A stretch of DNA of 28,880 nt, taken from an uncultured Bacteroidales bacterium (GTDB lineage Bacteria > Bacteroidota > Bacteroidia > Bacteroidales > P3). The translations under genes and the position numbers were made by a program. The number at the start of each line of letters is the position of its first letter. Positions within the stretch are counted from its first letter, which is position 1. The notes below the pieces were generated by a model. That model was not told the DNA's origin, made no database searches, and was given only the letters and a program-made list of their open reading frames with translations. The DNA lies in assembly GCA_947174375.1 (NCBI GenBank), contig CAMWIS010000005.1, positions 1-28,880 on the forward strand, given 5' to 3'. Positions 15,423-23,870 of this stretch are shown here, in pieces.

Positions 15423-16652
15423 TCAGGCGCAGACTTCTTCCACGGAGCGGCGGAAGATGGCCATGGCTTCGTCGATTTCGTCGTTGGTAATCGTAAGCGG
15501 CGGCGTAAAGTCCACGACTTCTTTGTTGAACAGCGGCCAAAATACGATGAGGCCGTTTTGCAGGCAGTGTTCCACCACCTGTTGCGCCGTGGCGGCGTCT
15601 TTCATCTTTGCGCCCAGGAAGAGGCCGCGGCCGCGCAGTTCCTCTACCGCCGGTATTTGGGCGATGTGTTCGCGGATACGCTGTTCTTTGGCCCGCACCT
15701 GCGGCAGTACGCCGTCGGAGGCGATGACCTGCAAAGAGGCGAGGGCGGCCACGCACGAGAGCGGATGCCCGCCGAACGTGGAGGCGTGCCCTAAAAGCGG
15801 GTGTTCGTTGTTGAGCAGTTCCATGAGTTCCTCGCTCGCCACGAACGCGCCGATCGGCATCCCGCCGCCCATGCCTTTGGCCATGCAGAGCACGTCGGGC
15901 ACCGCGCCGCTTTTCTCAAACGCGAACCATTGGCCGCTCCGGCCGAAGCCGGTCTGGATCTCATCGTATATCAACAGTGCGCCTGTCTCGTCGCAGCGGC
16001 GGCGCAGGGCTTGCAGGAAAGCGTCCGTTCCCTCCACCACGCCGCCGCCCGACTGGATGACTTCGGCCACCACGCAGCAGGTCTTGTCCGTAATCTGCGA
16101 CAGGGCCGCGAGGTCGTTGTACGGCAACTGGCGGTGTTCGGGCAACAGCGGCTTGAACACGGAACGGATGGCCTCTTCGCCGAGCAGGCTCATGGCGCCC
16201 GTGGTGCTGCCGTGGTAGGAGTGCGCGAACGAAATGATTTCGCTGCGGTGGTTCTTCAGACGCGCGAGTTTGATGGCCCCCTCTATGGCTTCCGAGCCGG
16301 AGTTGAGGAAAAACACCTTCTGCAACTGCGGCGGCAATACCGCGCAGAGCGCTTCGGCCAGGTCCAACTGCGGTTGCTGGATGAACTCGCCATAGACCAT
16401 GACGTGCAGGTACCGCTGCATCTGCGCTTCCAAGGCCCGCATGACGGCCGGGTGGCGGTGGCCGATGTTGTTGACGCAGATGCTGGAGATAAAGTCGATG
16501 TAGCGTTTGCCGTCGGTATCCCAAAGATAGACGCCCTCGGCGCGCGCGGCGTCGAGCGTGAACGGCGGGTATTCGGAGGCTTGCGCGATATAGCGTTTGA
16601 ACAGGTGCCGGTGCTTGTCGTGCAGGGAACCGGCGTTTCTTTCGTTTTCCAT
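15423..16652 (-). CDS. Class III PLP-dependent aminotransferase
   Basis: This 409-aa enzyme belongs to the acetylornithine/ornithine aminotransferase-like fold type I group. The PLP-binding lysine is Lys259 in CMAKGMGGG. Asp230 in LIYDEIQTGFGR contacts the pyridine nitrogen, and the phosphate-binding NSGSEAIEGAIKLAR (about 117-131) is intact. The conserved SYHGST and HASTFGGHPL are also present. The specific amino donor is not clear. Omega-amino or ornithine-type substrates are typical, and the family is often annotated simply as 'aspartate aminotransferase family'. No arginine or biotin genes lie nearby to settle this. The likely promoter -7 box TATTTTTG sits only four bases before the ATG. 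Confidence 0.88.
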   Translation of the reverse strand: MENERNAGSLHDKHRHLFKRYIAQASEYPPFTLDAARAEGVYLWDTDGKRYIDFISSICVNNIGHRHPAVMRALEAQMQRYLHVMVYGEFIQQPQLDLAEALCAVLPPQLQKVFFLNSGSEAIEGAIKLARLKNHRSEIISFAHSYHGSTTGAMSLLGEEAIRSVFKPLLPEHRQLPYNDLAALSQITDKTCCVVAEVIQSGGGVVEGTDAFLQALRRRCDETGALLIYDEIQTGFGRSGQWFAFEKSGAVPDVLCMAKGMGGGMPIGAFVASEELMELLNNEHPLLGHASTFGGHPLSCVAALASLQVIASDGVLPQVRAKEQRIREHIAQIPAVEELRGRGLFLGAKMKDAATAQQVVEHCLQNGLIVFWPLFNKEVVDFTPPLTITNDEIDEAMAIFRRSVEEVCA

Positions 16653-16656
16653 ATTG

Positions 16657-16664
16657 CAAAAATA
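16657..16664 (-). promoter_or_regulatory. Candidate -7 box of the aminotransferase gene, abutting its ATG
   Basis: On the minus strand TATTTTTG (16664-16657) is an exact TAnnTTTG match in the 27-base gap after the MATE gene. No good -33 TTTG lies 19-20 bases upstream. Only four bases separate it from the ATG, implying an almost leaderless message if it is used. Confidence 0.45.
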
Positions 16665-16679
16665 CGATTTATCGGCGAC

Positions 16680-17987
16680 TTATGCGCGGGCGGTCGGCCC
16701 GGCGGTCTTTTCAGGCCGGTAGAGCGCCGTCATCAGCAGGCTGCGGCACAGCAGAAAGACGATGAGGGCGGCCCAAAGCGCATGGTTGCCCCACGCGCCG
16801 CGCGCGGCATAATACAGCCCGAAGTAGGCGGCCGCGGCCGTCAGCATCGTGTAGAGCATGGCCCGCGTGCGCAGGCCGCCCGCATACACGCCGTCCCACA
16901 GAAAGGCCGGAAAGCCGGCCACGGTCATCGTCAGCACCCACGGCAGATAGGGGCGGGCGGCCTGCCATACCGTCGCTTCTTTCGTAAACAGGTGCAGGAT
17001 GGGTTCGTAGGCGGTTGTATATACGGTTGCGAACAGAAGCGTCATGCCGGTGCCCCACAGGAAGATGGCGCGGATGCAGCGGTTCTTCTCCCGCGGCCGC
17101 CCTTCGCCCGTGTAGCGGCCCACTAAGGCTTCGGCCGCGTGCGCGAACCCGTCCATCGCATACGAGAAAAAGATGAAGAACTCGTACAGAATCGTGTTCA
17201 TGACCAAGGTCGTGTTGCCGTAGCGCGCCGATTCGGCCGTAAAGAAACTGAATACGGCGATGATGAGCAGCGTCCGCAGAAACACATCCTTGTTCACGTT
17301 CAGGAAACGGCCGAAAGCCGCCTTGTGCCATAGCGCGCGGTCGCGCAGGTGCCGCAGCGCGGCGGGATAGAAACGGCACAGGCAATACAGGTTGAGCCCC
17401 AGGCCGAGGTATTGCGCCGCCAACGTGCCGTAAGCCACGCCCGCGGCCTTGAGGTCGAATACGAAAACGAACAGGTAGTTGAACAGGATGTTGAACACAT
17501 TGACGGCAATGGCGATCCACATCGGCGTGCGCGTGTCCTGCATCCCGATGAACCAGCCGCTGAACGCGAAGGCCGCGATGGCGGCCGGCGCGCCCCAAAT
17601 CCGGATTTTGAAATAGCCCGTCGTGGCGTCCCACAGCGCCGCATCGGGTTGCATATACCAGTAGGCGGCGGATAGAATGACATCCTGCAAGCCCCACAGG
17701 ACGAGCGTGCCGGCCAAGGCCAACACGAGCCCGCGGCCCAGGATGCGGCCCTGTTCGGCTTCGTCGCGCGCCCCGTAGGCCTGGGCCGTGAAGCCGGCCG
17801 TGCCCATGCGCAGGAAGCCCATGGCCCAGTACATGAAATTGAAAATCATGGCACCCAGCGACACGGCGCCCGCAAAGACCAAGCCGTCCAAACGGCCCAT
17901 CATGGCCAAATCGACTGCGCCGAGCAGCGGTATCGTGATATTGCTGATGATATTCGGTACCGCCAACCGTAAAATCCGCCGGTGCAT
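16680..17987 (-). CDS. MATE-family multidrug/metabolite efflux transporter
   Basis: This 435-aa polytopic membrane protein has about twelve hydrophobic segments in two related halves. The first half opens with RLAVPNIISNITIPLLGAVD, followed by the MATE-typical MGFLRMGTAGFTAQAYGA. The second half repeats a similar pattern with DGFAHAAEALVGRYTGEG, a hallmark of the DinF-like branch. Such transporters export cationic drugs or metabolites in exchange for Na+ or H+. The N-terminus begins directly at the first helix, as usual. It lies 15 bases after purC, so it is probably read from the purC/nitroreductase transcript. The substrate is unknown. Confidence 0.9.
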   Translation of the reverse strand: MHRRILRLAVPNIISNITIPLLGAVDLAMMGRLDGLVFAGAVSLGAMIFNFMYWAMGFLRMGTAGFTAQAYGARDEAEQGRILGRGLVLALAGTLVLWGLQDVILSAAYWYMQPDAALWDATTGYFKIRIWGAPAAIAAFAFSGWFIGMQDTRTPMWIAIAVNVFNILFNYLFVFVFDLKAAGVAYGTLAAQYLGLGLNLYCLCRFYPAALRHLRDRALWHKAAFGRFLNVNKDVFLRTLLIIAVFSFFTAESARYGNTTLVMNTILYEFFIFFSYAMDGFAHAAEALVGRYTGEGRPREKNRCIRAIFLWGTGMTLLFATVYTTAYEPILHLFTKEATVWQAARPYLPWVLTMTVAGFPAFLWDGVYAGGLRTRAMLYTMLTAAAAYFGLYYAARGAWGNHALWAALIVFLLCRSLLMTALYRPEKTAGPTARA

Positions 17988-18002
17988 GGGAGAACCGCCG
18001 GT

Positions 18003-18953
18003 TTAGAGCGATTGCAGACAGGCCGTCACGTTCTTCTCCACGCGTTCCATCAGGCGCGTCGTGTCGCTCTTTTCAAAGCGCTTGCCCGTGATGTTCTCGT
18101 AGAGTTCGATGTAGCGTTCCGAAATCTGTTGCACGCGGTCGGGCGTCATGTCGGGGATGCGTTCGCCCTCACGGCCTTGGAAGCCGTTTTCAATCAGCCA
18201 TTCGCGCACGAATTCTTTCGACAGCTGGCGTTGTTTTTCGCCTTTGGCCTGCCGTTGCTCGTAGCCCTCCGCATAGAAATAGCGCGAGGAGTCGGGCGTA
18301 TGGATTTCGTCGATGAGGTGGATTTTGCCGTCGCATTTGCCGAATTCGTATTTCGTATCCACGAGGATCAGGCCTTTTTCGCGAGCCATCTGCGTGCCGC
18401 GTTCAAACAGCGCGTAGGTGTATTTTTCCAGTTCGGCGTAGTCTTCGGCCGAAACGAGGCCGGCTTTCAGGATTTCGGCCTTGGAGATGTCTTCGTCGTG
18501 GCCTTCGTCGGCTTTCGTCGTCGGCGTGATGATGGGGCGCGGCAGCCGGTCGTTTTCCTTGAGGCCGTCGGGCAGCGGTTCGCCGCAGAGCGTGCGTTTG
18601 CCTTCCTTGTATTCGCGCCAGGCGTGGCCGGAGAGGTAGCCGCGGATAACCATTTCCACCTTGAACGGCTGGCAGAATTTACCCACCGTCACCATCGGGT
18701 CGGGCGTCGCGATTTTCCAGTTCGGCAGGATGTCGGCCGTGGCGTCCAAAAAGTAAGAGGCGATTTGGTTCAGCACCTGTCCCTTGAACGGGATGCCCTT
18801 GGGCAACACCACATCGAAGGCCGAAATCCGGTCGCTCACGACCATGACCAAATGGCGGTTGTCGATATTATAGACGTCGCGGACTTTGCCCACGTAATGG
18901 CTTTTCTGTCCGGGAAAATTGAAATGGGTTTCGACTAAAGCTTGGCTTTCCAT
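18003..18953 (-). CDS. purC: Phosphoribosylaminoimidazole-succinocarboxamide synthase
   Basis: This 316-aa purine-biosynthesis ligase joins CAIR and aspartate with ATP to form SAICAR. The family motifs are present in order: GKVRDVY near residue 22, VVSDRISAFDVVLP (about 38-51), VEMVIRGYLSGHAWREY (about 98-114), and LVDTKYEFG with DEIHTPDSSRYF. It is the longer form (about 310 aa) rather than the 240-aa E. coli type. It follows the nitroreductase by 24 bases and precedes the MATE gene by 15. No other pur genes are present in the window, so the gene is scattered, as is common. Confidence 0.96.
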   Translation of the reverse strand: MESQALVETHFNFPGQKSHYVGKVRDVYNIDNRHLVMVVSDRISAFDVVLPKGIPFKGQVLNQIASYFLDATADILPNWKIATPDPMVTVGKFCQPFKVEMVIRGYLSGHAWREYKEGKRTLCGEPLPDGLKENDRLPRPIITPTTKADEGHDEDISKAEILKAGLVSAEDYAELEKYTYALFERGTQMAREKGLILVDTKYEFGKCDGKIHLIDEIHTPDSSRYFYAEGYEQRQAKGEKQRQLSKEFVREWLIENGFQGREGERIPDMTPDRVQQISERYIELYENITGKRFEKSDTTRLMERVEKNVTACLQSL

Positions 18954-18977
18954 AATATAATAAGGTATTAAAAGGGG

Positions 18978-19742
18978 TTATTGTTTGTCCAGGAAGCCCT
19001 GGGTTTTAAGCAATTCCAAATAGTGTTGCGAGAACGTCAGGTTGTCGGCCAGCGGGTAGCGGCGCAGCGTGAAAATCTGCGCCAAGTTCGGCAAGCCGTT
19101 TTCTTCCAGCAGGCGGCGCGTCAGCTCCGACGACTCCTTGGGGCCGAAAAGGCGGTCGATGGCCTGCGGCGTATAGGGTTCGTAGCGTTCCGAATGCACG
19201 ACGGCCTCCAGCGGCAGGCGGTCGGTTTCTTCCGGTTGTTCGGCCGGGTAGCCGAGCGTGAGCGTCGTCAGCGGCATGACGCCGGCGGGCAGTTCGAAGA
19301 ACGCGCACTGTTCCTTGGCCGTGTAAAGCGTCGTGCCGAGAAAGCAGGTGCCCAGCCCCATGGCTTCGGCCGCCACGACCGTGTTCTGGGCCATGAGCAT
19401 ACAGTCGAGCGTGGCGCAGACATACCACAGCAGGTTGTCGTAGGCGCGTCCGGCCTCCCGCTGTTCGCACCATTGTTGAAAACGGTTCACGTCGGCCGTG
19501 AACGTCAGCACGACGGGCGCTTCCGTAATCATCGGCTGGTTGAAGTGCAAGGGCGCCAAGGCTTGCTTACGCGCGGGGTCTTTCGTGACGATGACGCTGT
19601 AAAGCTGCATATTGCCGGTCGTCGCCGCCCGCGTGCCCGCCGCCAATACCTTGCGCAACACCGCCTCGGGGACGGGGTCGGCCGTGTATTTCCGGATGCT
19701 CTTGTGTTTGAGCAGTAAATCGATGACGGAGGCATTTTCCAT
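18978..19742 (-). CDS. Nitroreductase-family FMN oxidoreductase
   Basis: This 254-aa NfsA/FRP-like flavoprotein reduces nitroaromatics, quinones or flavins with NAD(P)H. The FMN-contacting SIRKYTADPVP lies near the N-terminus, AATTGNMQLYSVIV follows, and GLGTCFLGTTLY and TLTLGYPAE occur in the second half. The open frame extends 33 codons upstream, but that part is AT-rich promoter DNA, so ATG at 19742 is chosen. An exact -7 box TAACTTTG ends five bases before it. It is the first gene of the minus-strand run with purC and the MATE transporter. The physiological substrate is unknown. Confidence 0.88.
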   Translation of the reverse strand: MENASVIDLLLKHKSIRKYTADPVPEAVLRKVLAAGTRAATTGNMQLYSVIVTKDPARKQALAPLHFNQPMITEAPVVLTFTADVNRFQQWCEQREAGRAYDNLLWYVCATLDCMLMAQNTVVAAEAMGLGTCFLGTTLYTAKEQCAFFELPAGVMPLTTLTLGYPAEQPEETDRLPLEAVVHSERYEPYTPQAIDRLFGPKESSELTRRLLEENGLPNLAQIFTLRRYPLADNLTFSQHYLELLKTQGFLDKQ

Positions 19743-19747
19743 ACAGA

Positions 19748-19755
19748 CAAAGTTA
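19748..19755 (-). promoter_or_regulatory. Candidate -7 box of the nitroreductase-purC run
   Basis: On the minus strand TAACTTTG (19755-19748) is an exact match to TAnnTTTG, five bases ahead of the ATG. The -33 region is degenerate, with no TTTG at the expected distance. If used, the message would have a leader of only about two bases. Confidence 0.55.
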
Positions 19756-19876
19756 CCGCTTTGGTAAATAAATTCTTCAATTCTCCAATAAAAATTTATG
19801 AACAGATTGTTTATAAAACGCCAAATATGCGGGGAAGGCAAGCCTATCTAAGAAAGTGCGAATTTTCAACAAACAA

Positions 19877-19896
19877 TGTGCATAAATTGTGGATAA
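19877..19896 (-). promoter_or_regulatory. Two tandem DnaA-box matches
   Basis: On the minus strand TTATGCACA (19885-19877) and TTATCCACA (19896-19888) both fit the DnaA box TTATNCACA exactly. They share an orientation and lie 11 bases apart start to start. One-mismatch copies in the same orientation lie at 19808-19816 and 19961-19969. They sit in the AT-rich 263-base gap between the nitroreductase and ribonucleotide reductase genes, 41-60 bases upstream of the reductase -7 box. Confidence 0.6.
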
Positions 19897-19936
19897 ATAA
19901 CAACTTTCAGACGCGGTTTCCATGCTAAAAATGCCC

Positions 19937-19944
19937 TAATTTTG
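19937..19944 (+). promoter_or_regulatory. Candidate -7 box of the ribonucleotide reductase gene
   Basis: TAATTTTG exactly matches TAnnTTTG. The -33 region lacks TTTG at 19-20 bases, which may indicate an activator-dependent promoter. The predicted leader is about 60 bases and includes a stem GGTTTATG/CATAAGCC (19955-19962 and 19965-19972). No cobalamin riboswitch elements fit in this space. Confidence 0.5.
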
Positions 19945-20005
19945 TCCTTACGATGGTTTATGGGCATAAGCCTTGATTTAGTAACAATTACAATAAACGA
20001 ACGCG

Positions 20006-22741
20006 ATGAATTTCGATTTGTTTTCGACGGAAAACGGTGGGATGTCCAAGAACGCATCCGAGGTGCAAACGGTGGCGGAAACGGCGGCTAAGCCCGACCA
20101 TTATCAGGCGATACAGGAGAAAAGACAACAGGTAACGATAGAACAACAGGATTATCCGGTGGCCGTTGGCGCGGCGCCGGCAACTCCGGATCAAGACCCC
20201 AAAGAGATGAAAGCTTATCAGACGGAAGAAATTCTGGCGGCGGCCACGCGCTATTTCAAAGGCGATGCGTTGGCGGCCAACGTATGGATGAACAAGTACG
20301 CGCTCAAAGACAGTGTGGGCAACATTTATGAGCTGACCCCCGACGATATGCACCGCCGGATTGCGCGCGAACTGAGCCGTATCGAAAAGAAATACCCGAA
20401 TCCGGTGCCGGAAGAGGAGATTTTCGAGTTGATTCGCGATTTCCGTTACATCATCCCGCAGGGTAGCCCGATGGCCGGCATCGGCAACCAGTTCCAAATC
20501 GCGTCCCTGTCGAACTGCTTCGTCGTGGGCAACGAGGGCAACGCCGACTCCTACGGCGGTATCATGAAGATAGACGAAGAGCAGGTGCAGCTCATGAAGC
20601 GCCGCGGCGGCGTGGGGCACGACCTGTCGCATATCCGTCCCACGGGCAGCCCGGTCAAGAACAGCGCGCTGACCTCCACGGGTATCGTGCCGTTTATGGA
20701 ACGTTACTCCAACTCCACGCGCGAGGTGGCGCAGGATGGCCGTCGGGGCGCGTTGATGTTGAGCATCAGCATCAAGCATCCGGATTCCGAACGCTTCATC
20801 GACGCCAAGATGGAAGAAGGCAAGGTGACGGGTGCCAACGTTTCGGTCAAGATTTCCGATGAATTCATGCGGGCGGTTGTGGAAAACAAACCGTTCGTAC
20901 AACAATACCCGATTGACGCCAAGACGCCGCTTTACAGCAAGGAAGTGGACGCGCGCAAACTCTGGAACAAAATCATCCACAACGCTTGGAAGAGCGCCGA
21001 ACCCGGCGTGTTGTTCTGGGATACGATTCTGCGCGAGTCGGTGCCCGACTGCTATGCGGATCAGGGCTTCCGCACGGTATCGACGAACCCCTGCGGTGAG
21101 ATTCCGCTCTGTCCCTACGACAGTTGCCGTCTGTTGGCCGTCAACCTCTACAGCTATGTCAAAAACCCGTTCACGCCGCAGGCGGCCTTCGATTTCGACC
21201 TGTTCCGTAAGCACGTCACGGTGGCGCAGCGTTTCATGGACGACATCATCGACATGGAATTGGAGAACGTCGAAAAGATTTTGCAGAAGATAGACGCCGA
21301 CCCGGAAAGCATGGACGTCAAGCGGACGGAACGCGAACTGTGGGAGAAAATCCGCACCAAGAGTTCGGCCGGCCGCCGGACGGGCTTGGGCATCACGGCC
21401 GAGGGCGATATGCTGGCGGCCATGGGCTTGCGTTACGGTAGCGACGAGGCGATTTCGTTCTCGGTCGAAGTACACAAGGCCTTGGCGTTGGCGGCCTATT
21501 CGTCGAGCGTGACGATGGCCGAAGAACGCGGTGCGTTCCGTATCTTCGACGCCGACAAGGAATCGCGCAATCCGTTCATCGGCCGTATCAAGGAAGCCGA
21601 CCCCGCGCTGTACGAGCGTATGCTCAAACACGGCCGCCGCAACATCGCGCTGTTGACGATCGCCCCCACGGGCAGTGTCAGCATCTGCACGCAGACCACG
21701 TCGGGCATCGAGCCGGTGTTCATGGTTTCCTACCGTCGCCGCCGCAAGGTGAACCCGAACGACAAGGGCGTCAAGGTGGCCTTGGTGGACGAGAACGGCG
21801 ATTCGTTCGAAGAATACGTCGTATTCCACCCCAAATTCGAAGACTGGTTGCAGGTCAACGGCTACGATGTGGCCGCCGTCAAGGAATACGACGACAAGAA
21901 GCTGGGCGAAATCATCAAGAAGTCGCCTTATTATAAGAGTACGACCAACGACATCGACTGGGTCAGCAAGGTCAAGTTGCAGGGCGCGGTTCAGAAGTGG
22001 GTCGATCACTCCATCAGCGTAACGGTCAACGTACCGGAAAGCACGAAGGAAGAACTCGTCAGCAAGATTTACCAGACGGCTTGGGAAGTGGGCTGCAAGG
22101 GCATGACGATTTACCGCGACGGTTCGCGTACCGGCGTTTTGGTTTCCAACAAGAAAGCCAAGAAAGAGAAACAGCAGAACGAAGAACACCACGAATGGGG
22201 CCAGCCGCCTGCGCGTCCCAAGCGTTTGGAAGCCGACATCGTGCGTTTCATGAACGACAGCGAGAAATGGATTGCCGTCGTGGGGCTGTACGAAGGCCGT
22301 CCCTACGAAATCTTTACGGGTCGGGCCGATGGCTTCCCCGTGCCGGTTGACGTGCTGAAAGGCTGGGTGGTACGCGAGAAAGAGAAGGAAGACGTGCCCG
22401 CGCGTTACGACTTCGAATTTTTGGATAAAGACGGCTACCGGGTTTATTGGCAAGGTCTGTCGCGTACGTTCGACGCCAACTATTGGAACTACGCCAAACT
22501 GATTTCCGGTATCCTGCGTCAGGGCGGCCCGATTACGATGACGATCAAGCTCATCAGCGGTCTGAAGATGTCGGACGAAATCAATACGTGGAAAAACGGT
22601 GTGGTTCGCGCGCTGAAGCGTTATATCCCCGACGGGACGATTGCCGAAGCCAGCACCTGCCCGCAATGCGGCGAGAAAGGCCTGATCTACAAGGAAGGCT
22701 GCTTGCTCTGCACGGCTTGCGGCTATTCCAAATGCGGTTGA
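20006..22741 (+). CDS. nrdJ: Class II adenosylcobalamin-dependent ribonucleotide reductase
   Basis: This 911-aa enzyme makes deoxyribonucleotides using adenosylcobalamin to generate a thiyl radical. The radical-site segment is Asn361-Pro-Cys363-Gly-Glu365 (the N-x-C-x-E motif). The first active-site cysteine is Cys171 in SLSNCFVV. The loop TIAPTGSVSICT lies around residue 553. After a basic/acidic linker (about 715-740) comes a TSCPD-type C-terminal domain, ending in a zinc ribbon CPQCG...CTACGYSKCG (about 884-911) that probably re-reduces the active site. A non-conserved N-terminal stretch of about 65 residues precedes the core. ATG at 20042 is a possible later start. No separate small subunit is needed. 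It is followed 16 bases later by ribD. Confidence 0.95.
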   Translation: MNFDLFSTENGGMSKNASEVQTVAETAAKPDHYQAIQEKRQQVTIEQQDYPVAVGAAPATPDQDPKEMKAYQTEEILAAATRYFKGDALAANVWMNKYALKDSVGNIYELTPDDMHRRIARELSRIEKKYPNPVPEEEIFELIRDFRYIIPQGSPMAGIGNQFQIASLSNCFVVGNEGNADSYGGIMKIDEEQVQLMKRRGGVGHDLSHIRPTGSPVKNSALTSTGIVPFMERYSNSTREVAQDGRRGALMLSISIKHPDSERFIDAKMEEGKVTGANVSVKISDEFMRAVVENKPFVQQYPIDAKTPLYSKEVDARKLWNKIIHNAWKSAEPGVLFWDTILRESVPDCYADQGFRTVSTNPCGEIPLCPYDSCRLLAVNLYSYVKNPFTPQAAFDFDLFRKHVTVAQRFMDDIIDMELENVEKILQKIDADPESMDVKRTERELWEKIRTKSSAGRRTGLGITAEGDMLAAMGLRYGSDEAISFSVEVHKALALAAYSSSVTMAEERGAFRIFDADKESRNPFIGRIKEADPALYERMLKHGRRNIALLTIAPTGSVSICTQTTSGIEPVFMVSYRRRRKVNPNDKGVKVALVDENGDSFEEYVVFHPKFEDWLQVNGYDVAAVKEYDDKKLGEIIKKSPYYKSTTNDIDWVSKVKLQGAVQKWVDHSISVTVNVPESTKEELVSKIYQTAWEVGCKGMTIYRDGSRTGVLVSNKKAKKEKQQNEEHHEWGQPPARPKRLEADIVRFMNDSEKWIAVVGLYEGRPYEIFTGRADGFPVPVDVLKGWVVREKEKEDVPARYDFEFLDKDGYRVYWQGLSRTFDANYWNYAKLISGILRQGGPITMTIKLISGLKMSDEINTWKNGVVRALKRYIPDGTIAEASTCPQCGEKGLIYKEGCLLCTACGYSKCG

Positions 22742-22757
22742 TCCGAACGGTAGGACG

Positions 22758-23870
22758 ATGATGACCCTGTTCATGCGCCGCTGTTTGGCCGTGGCGGAGA
22801 AGGGCCGCGGCGCCGTCAGCCCCAACCCGATGGTGGGTTGCCTGATTGTGCACGACGGCCGGATTATCGCCGAGGGTTATCATCGTCGATACGGCGGCCC
22901 CCACGCCGAAGTGGAGGCCATAGAAAATGCCCGCGCCCGCGGGCTTTCTCATTTATTCCCGGAATCGACTTTGTATGTCAGTTTGGAGCCGTGTTCGCAT
23001 TACGGCAAGACGCCGCCTTGCGCCGTCAAGGTGGCCGACAGCGGTTTCAAGCGCGTGGTCGTGGCCTGCGGTGACCCCAACCCGGCGGTCAGCGGGCGCG
23101 GCATCGCCCTCTTGCGCGAAAAGGGGATAGAGGTCACGACCGGGGTGTTGGCCGACGAGGCCCGTTTTCTGAACCGCCGGTTTTTGGTATATATTAGCGA
23201 AAAGCGGCCTTATGTCATGCTGAAGTGGGCGCAGTCGGCCGATGGCTTCATCGCGCCGGCGGGCGGCCAAAGCCCTTGTGCCGTGACGGACGCGCGTATG
23301 CAGGTCGAGAACCACAAGCTGCGGGCGCAGGAAGACGCGATATGGGTGGGGGCGCATACGCTGTTGACCGACAACCCGCGGCTGAGTCCGCGTCTTTATT
23401 ATGGCCGCCCGCCGCTGCGCGTGGCGATGGATTTCCGGGGCGGCCTGCCGCACGACCTGCATTTTTTTGACGGCTCGCAGCCCACGATGTTGTTTACGAC
23501 CGCCTCCCTGGCGGCGGGCGCGTACGCCGCCTTGCAGGCGCGCGTGACGCTCGTGCCCGTGCCCGAGGCGGAGCAGGCTTCGCCCTGGCGTTTCATCTTG
23601 GCGCGTTTGGCGGAAGCCGGCATCGCGTCGGTGGTCGTGGAGGGCGGCGCGCGCCTGTTGCAACGGTTGATGGCGGCCGGCTGTTACGATGAGGTCCGCG
23701 TGTTCGAGAGCGCCCGCCGCATGGAAACCGGCTATGCCGCCCCGGCCCTGCCCGCCGACCTGCAGGCCTACCGTCCCGACCTCGTTTATCCCGCTACGGC
23801 GGCCTATCCCGTCGCGCAGCGCATTCATTACTATCTGCGGCAGGCCGCGGGCAAAATCCCATGTCTATGA
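22758..23870 (+). CDS. ribD: Bifunctional riboflavin deaminase/reductase
   Basis: This 370-aa enzyme performs two consecutive steps of riboflavin synthesis: deamination of the pyrimidine intermediate, then NADPH reduction of its ribose side chain. The N-terminal deaminase domain (1 to about 145) has the zinc motif His49-Ala-Glu51 (GPHAEVEA) and Cys79/Cys88 in EPCSHYGKTPPC. The C-terminal reductase domain (about 150-365) begins at PYVMLKWAQSADGFIA and includes VEGGARLLQ. Tandem ATG codons at 22758 and 22761 both work. The 16-base gap to nrdJ leaves no room for an FMN riboswitch. The riboflavin synthase gene lies 2.2 kb away on the other strand. Confidence 0.95.
   Translation: MMTLFMRRCLAVAEKGRGAVSPNPMVGCLIVHDGRIIAEGYHRRYGGPHAEVEAIENARARGLSHLFPESTLYVSLEPCSHYGKTPPCAVKVADSGFKRVVVACGDPNPAVSGRGIALLREKGIEVTTGVLADEARFLNRRFLVYISEKRPYVMLKWAQSADGFIAPAGGQSPCAVTDARMQVENHKLRAQEDAIWVGAHTLLTDNPRLSPRLYYGRPPLRVAMDFRGGLPHDLHFFDGSQPTMLFTTASLAAGAYAALQARVTLVPVPEAEQASPWRFILARLAEAGIASVVVEGGARLLQRLMAAGCYDEVRVFESARRMETGYAAPALPADLQAYRPDLVYPATAAYPVAQRIHYYLRQAAGKIPCL

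Noticed and set aside
19897..20005. Cobalamin riboswitch ahead of the B12-dependent reductase
   Set aside because: The predicted leader is only about 60 bases and shows one short stem, with no B12-box-like conserved segment. Riboswitches of this class need about 200 bases.
22742..22757. FMN riboswitch ahead of ribD
   Set aside because: Only 16 bases separate ribD from nrdJ, and no such element appears upstream of ribE either.
19988..22825. 945-aa open frame on the minus strand opposite nrdJ
   Set aside because: It is the mirror frame of a GC-rich gene with every nrdJ active-site motif on the other strand. Its translation is Arg/His/Val-rich with no recognisable domain.
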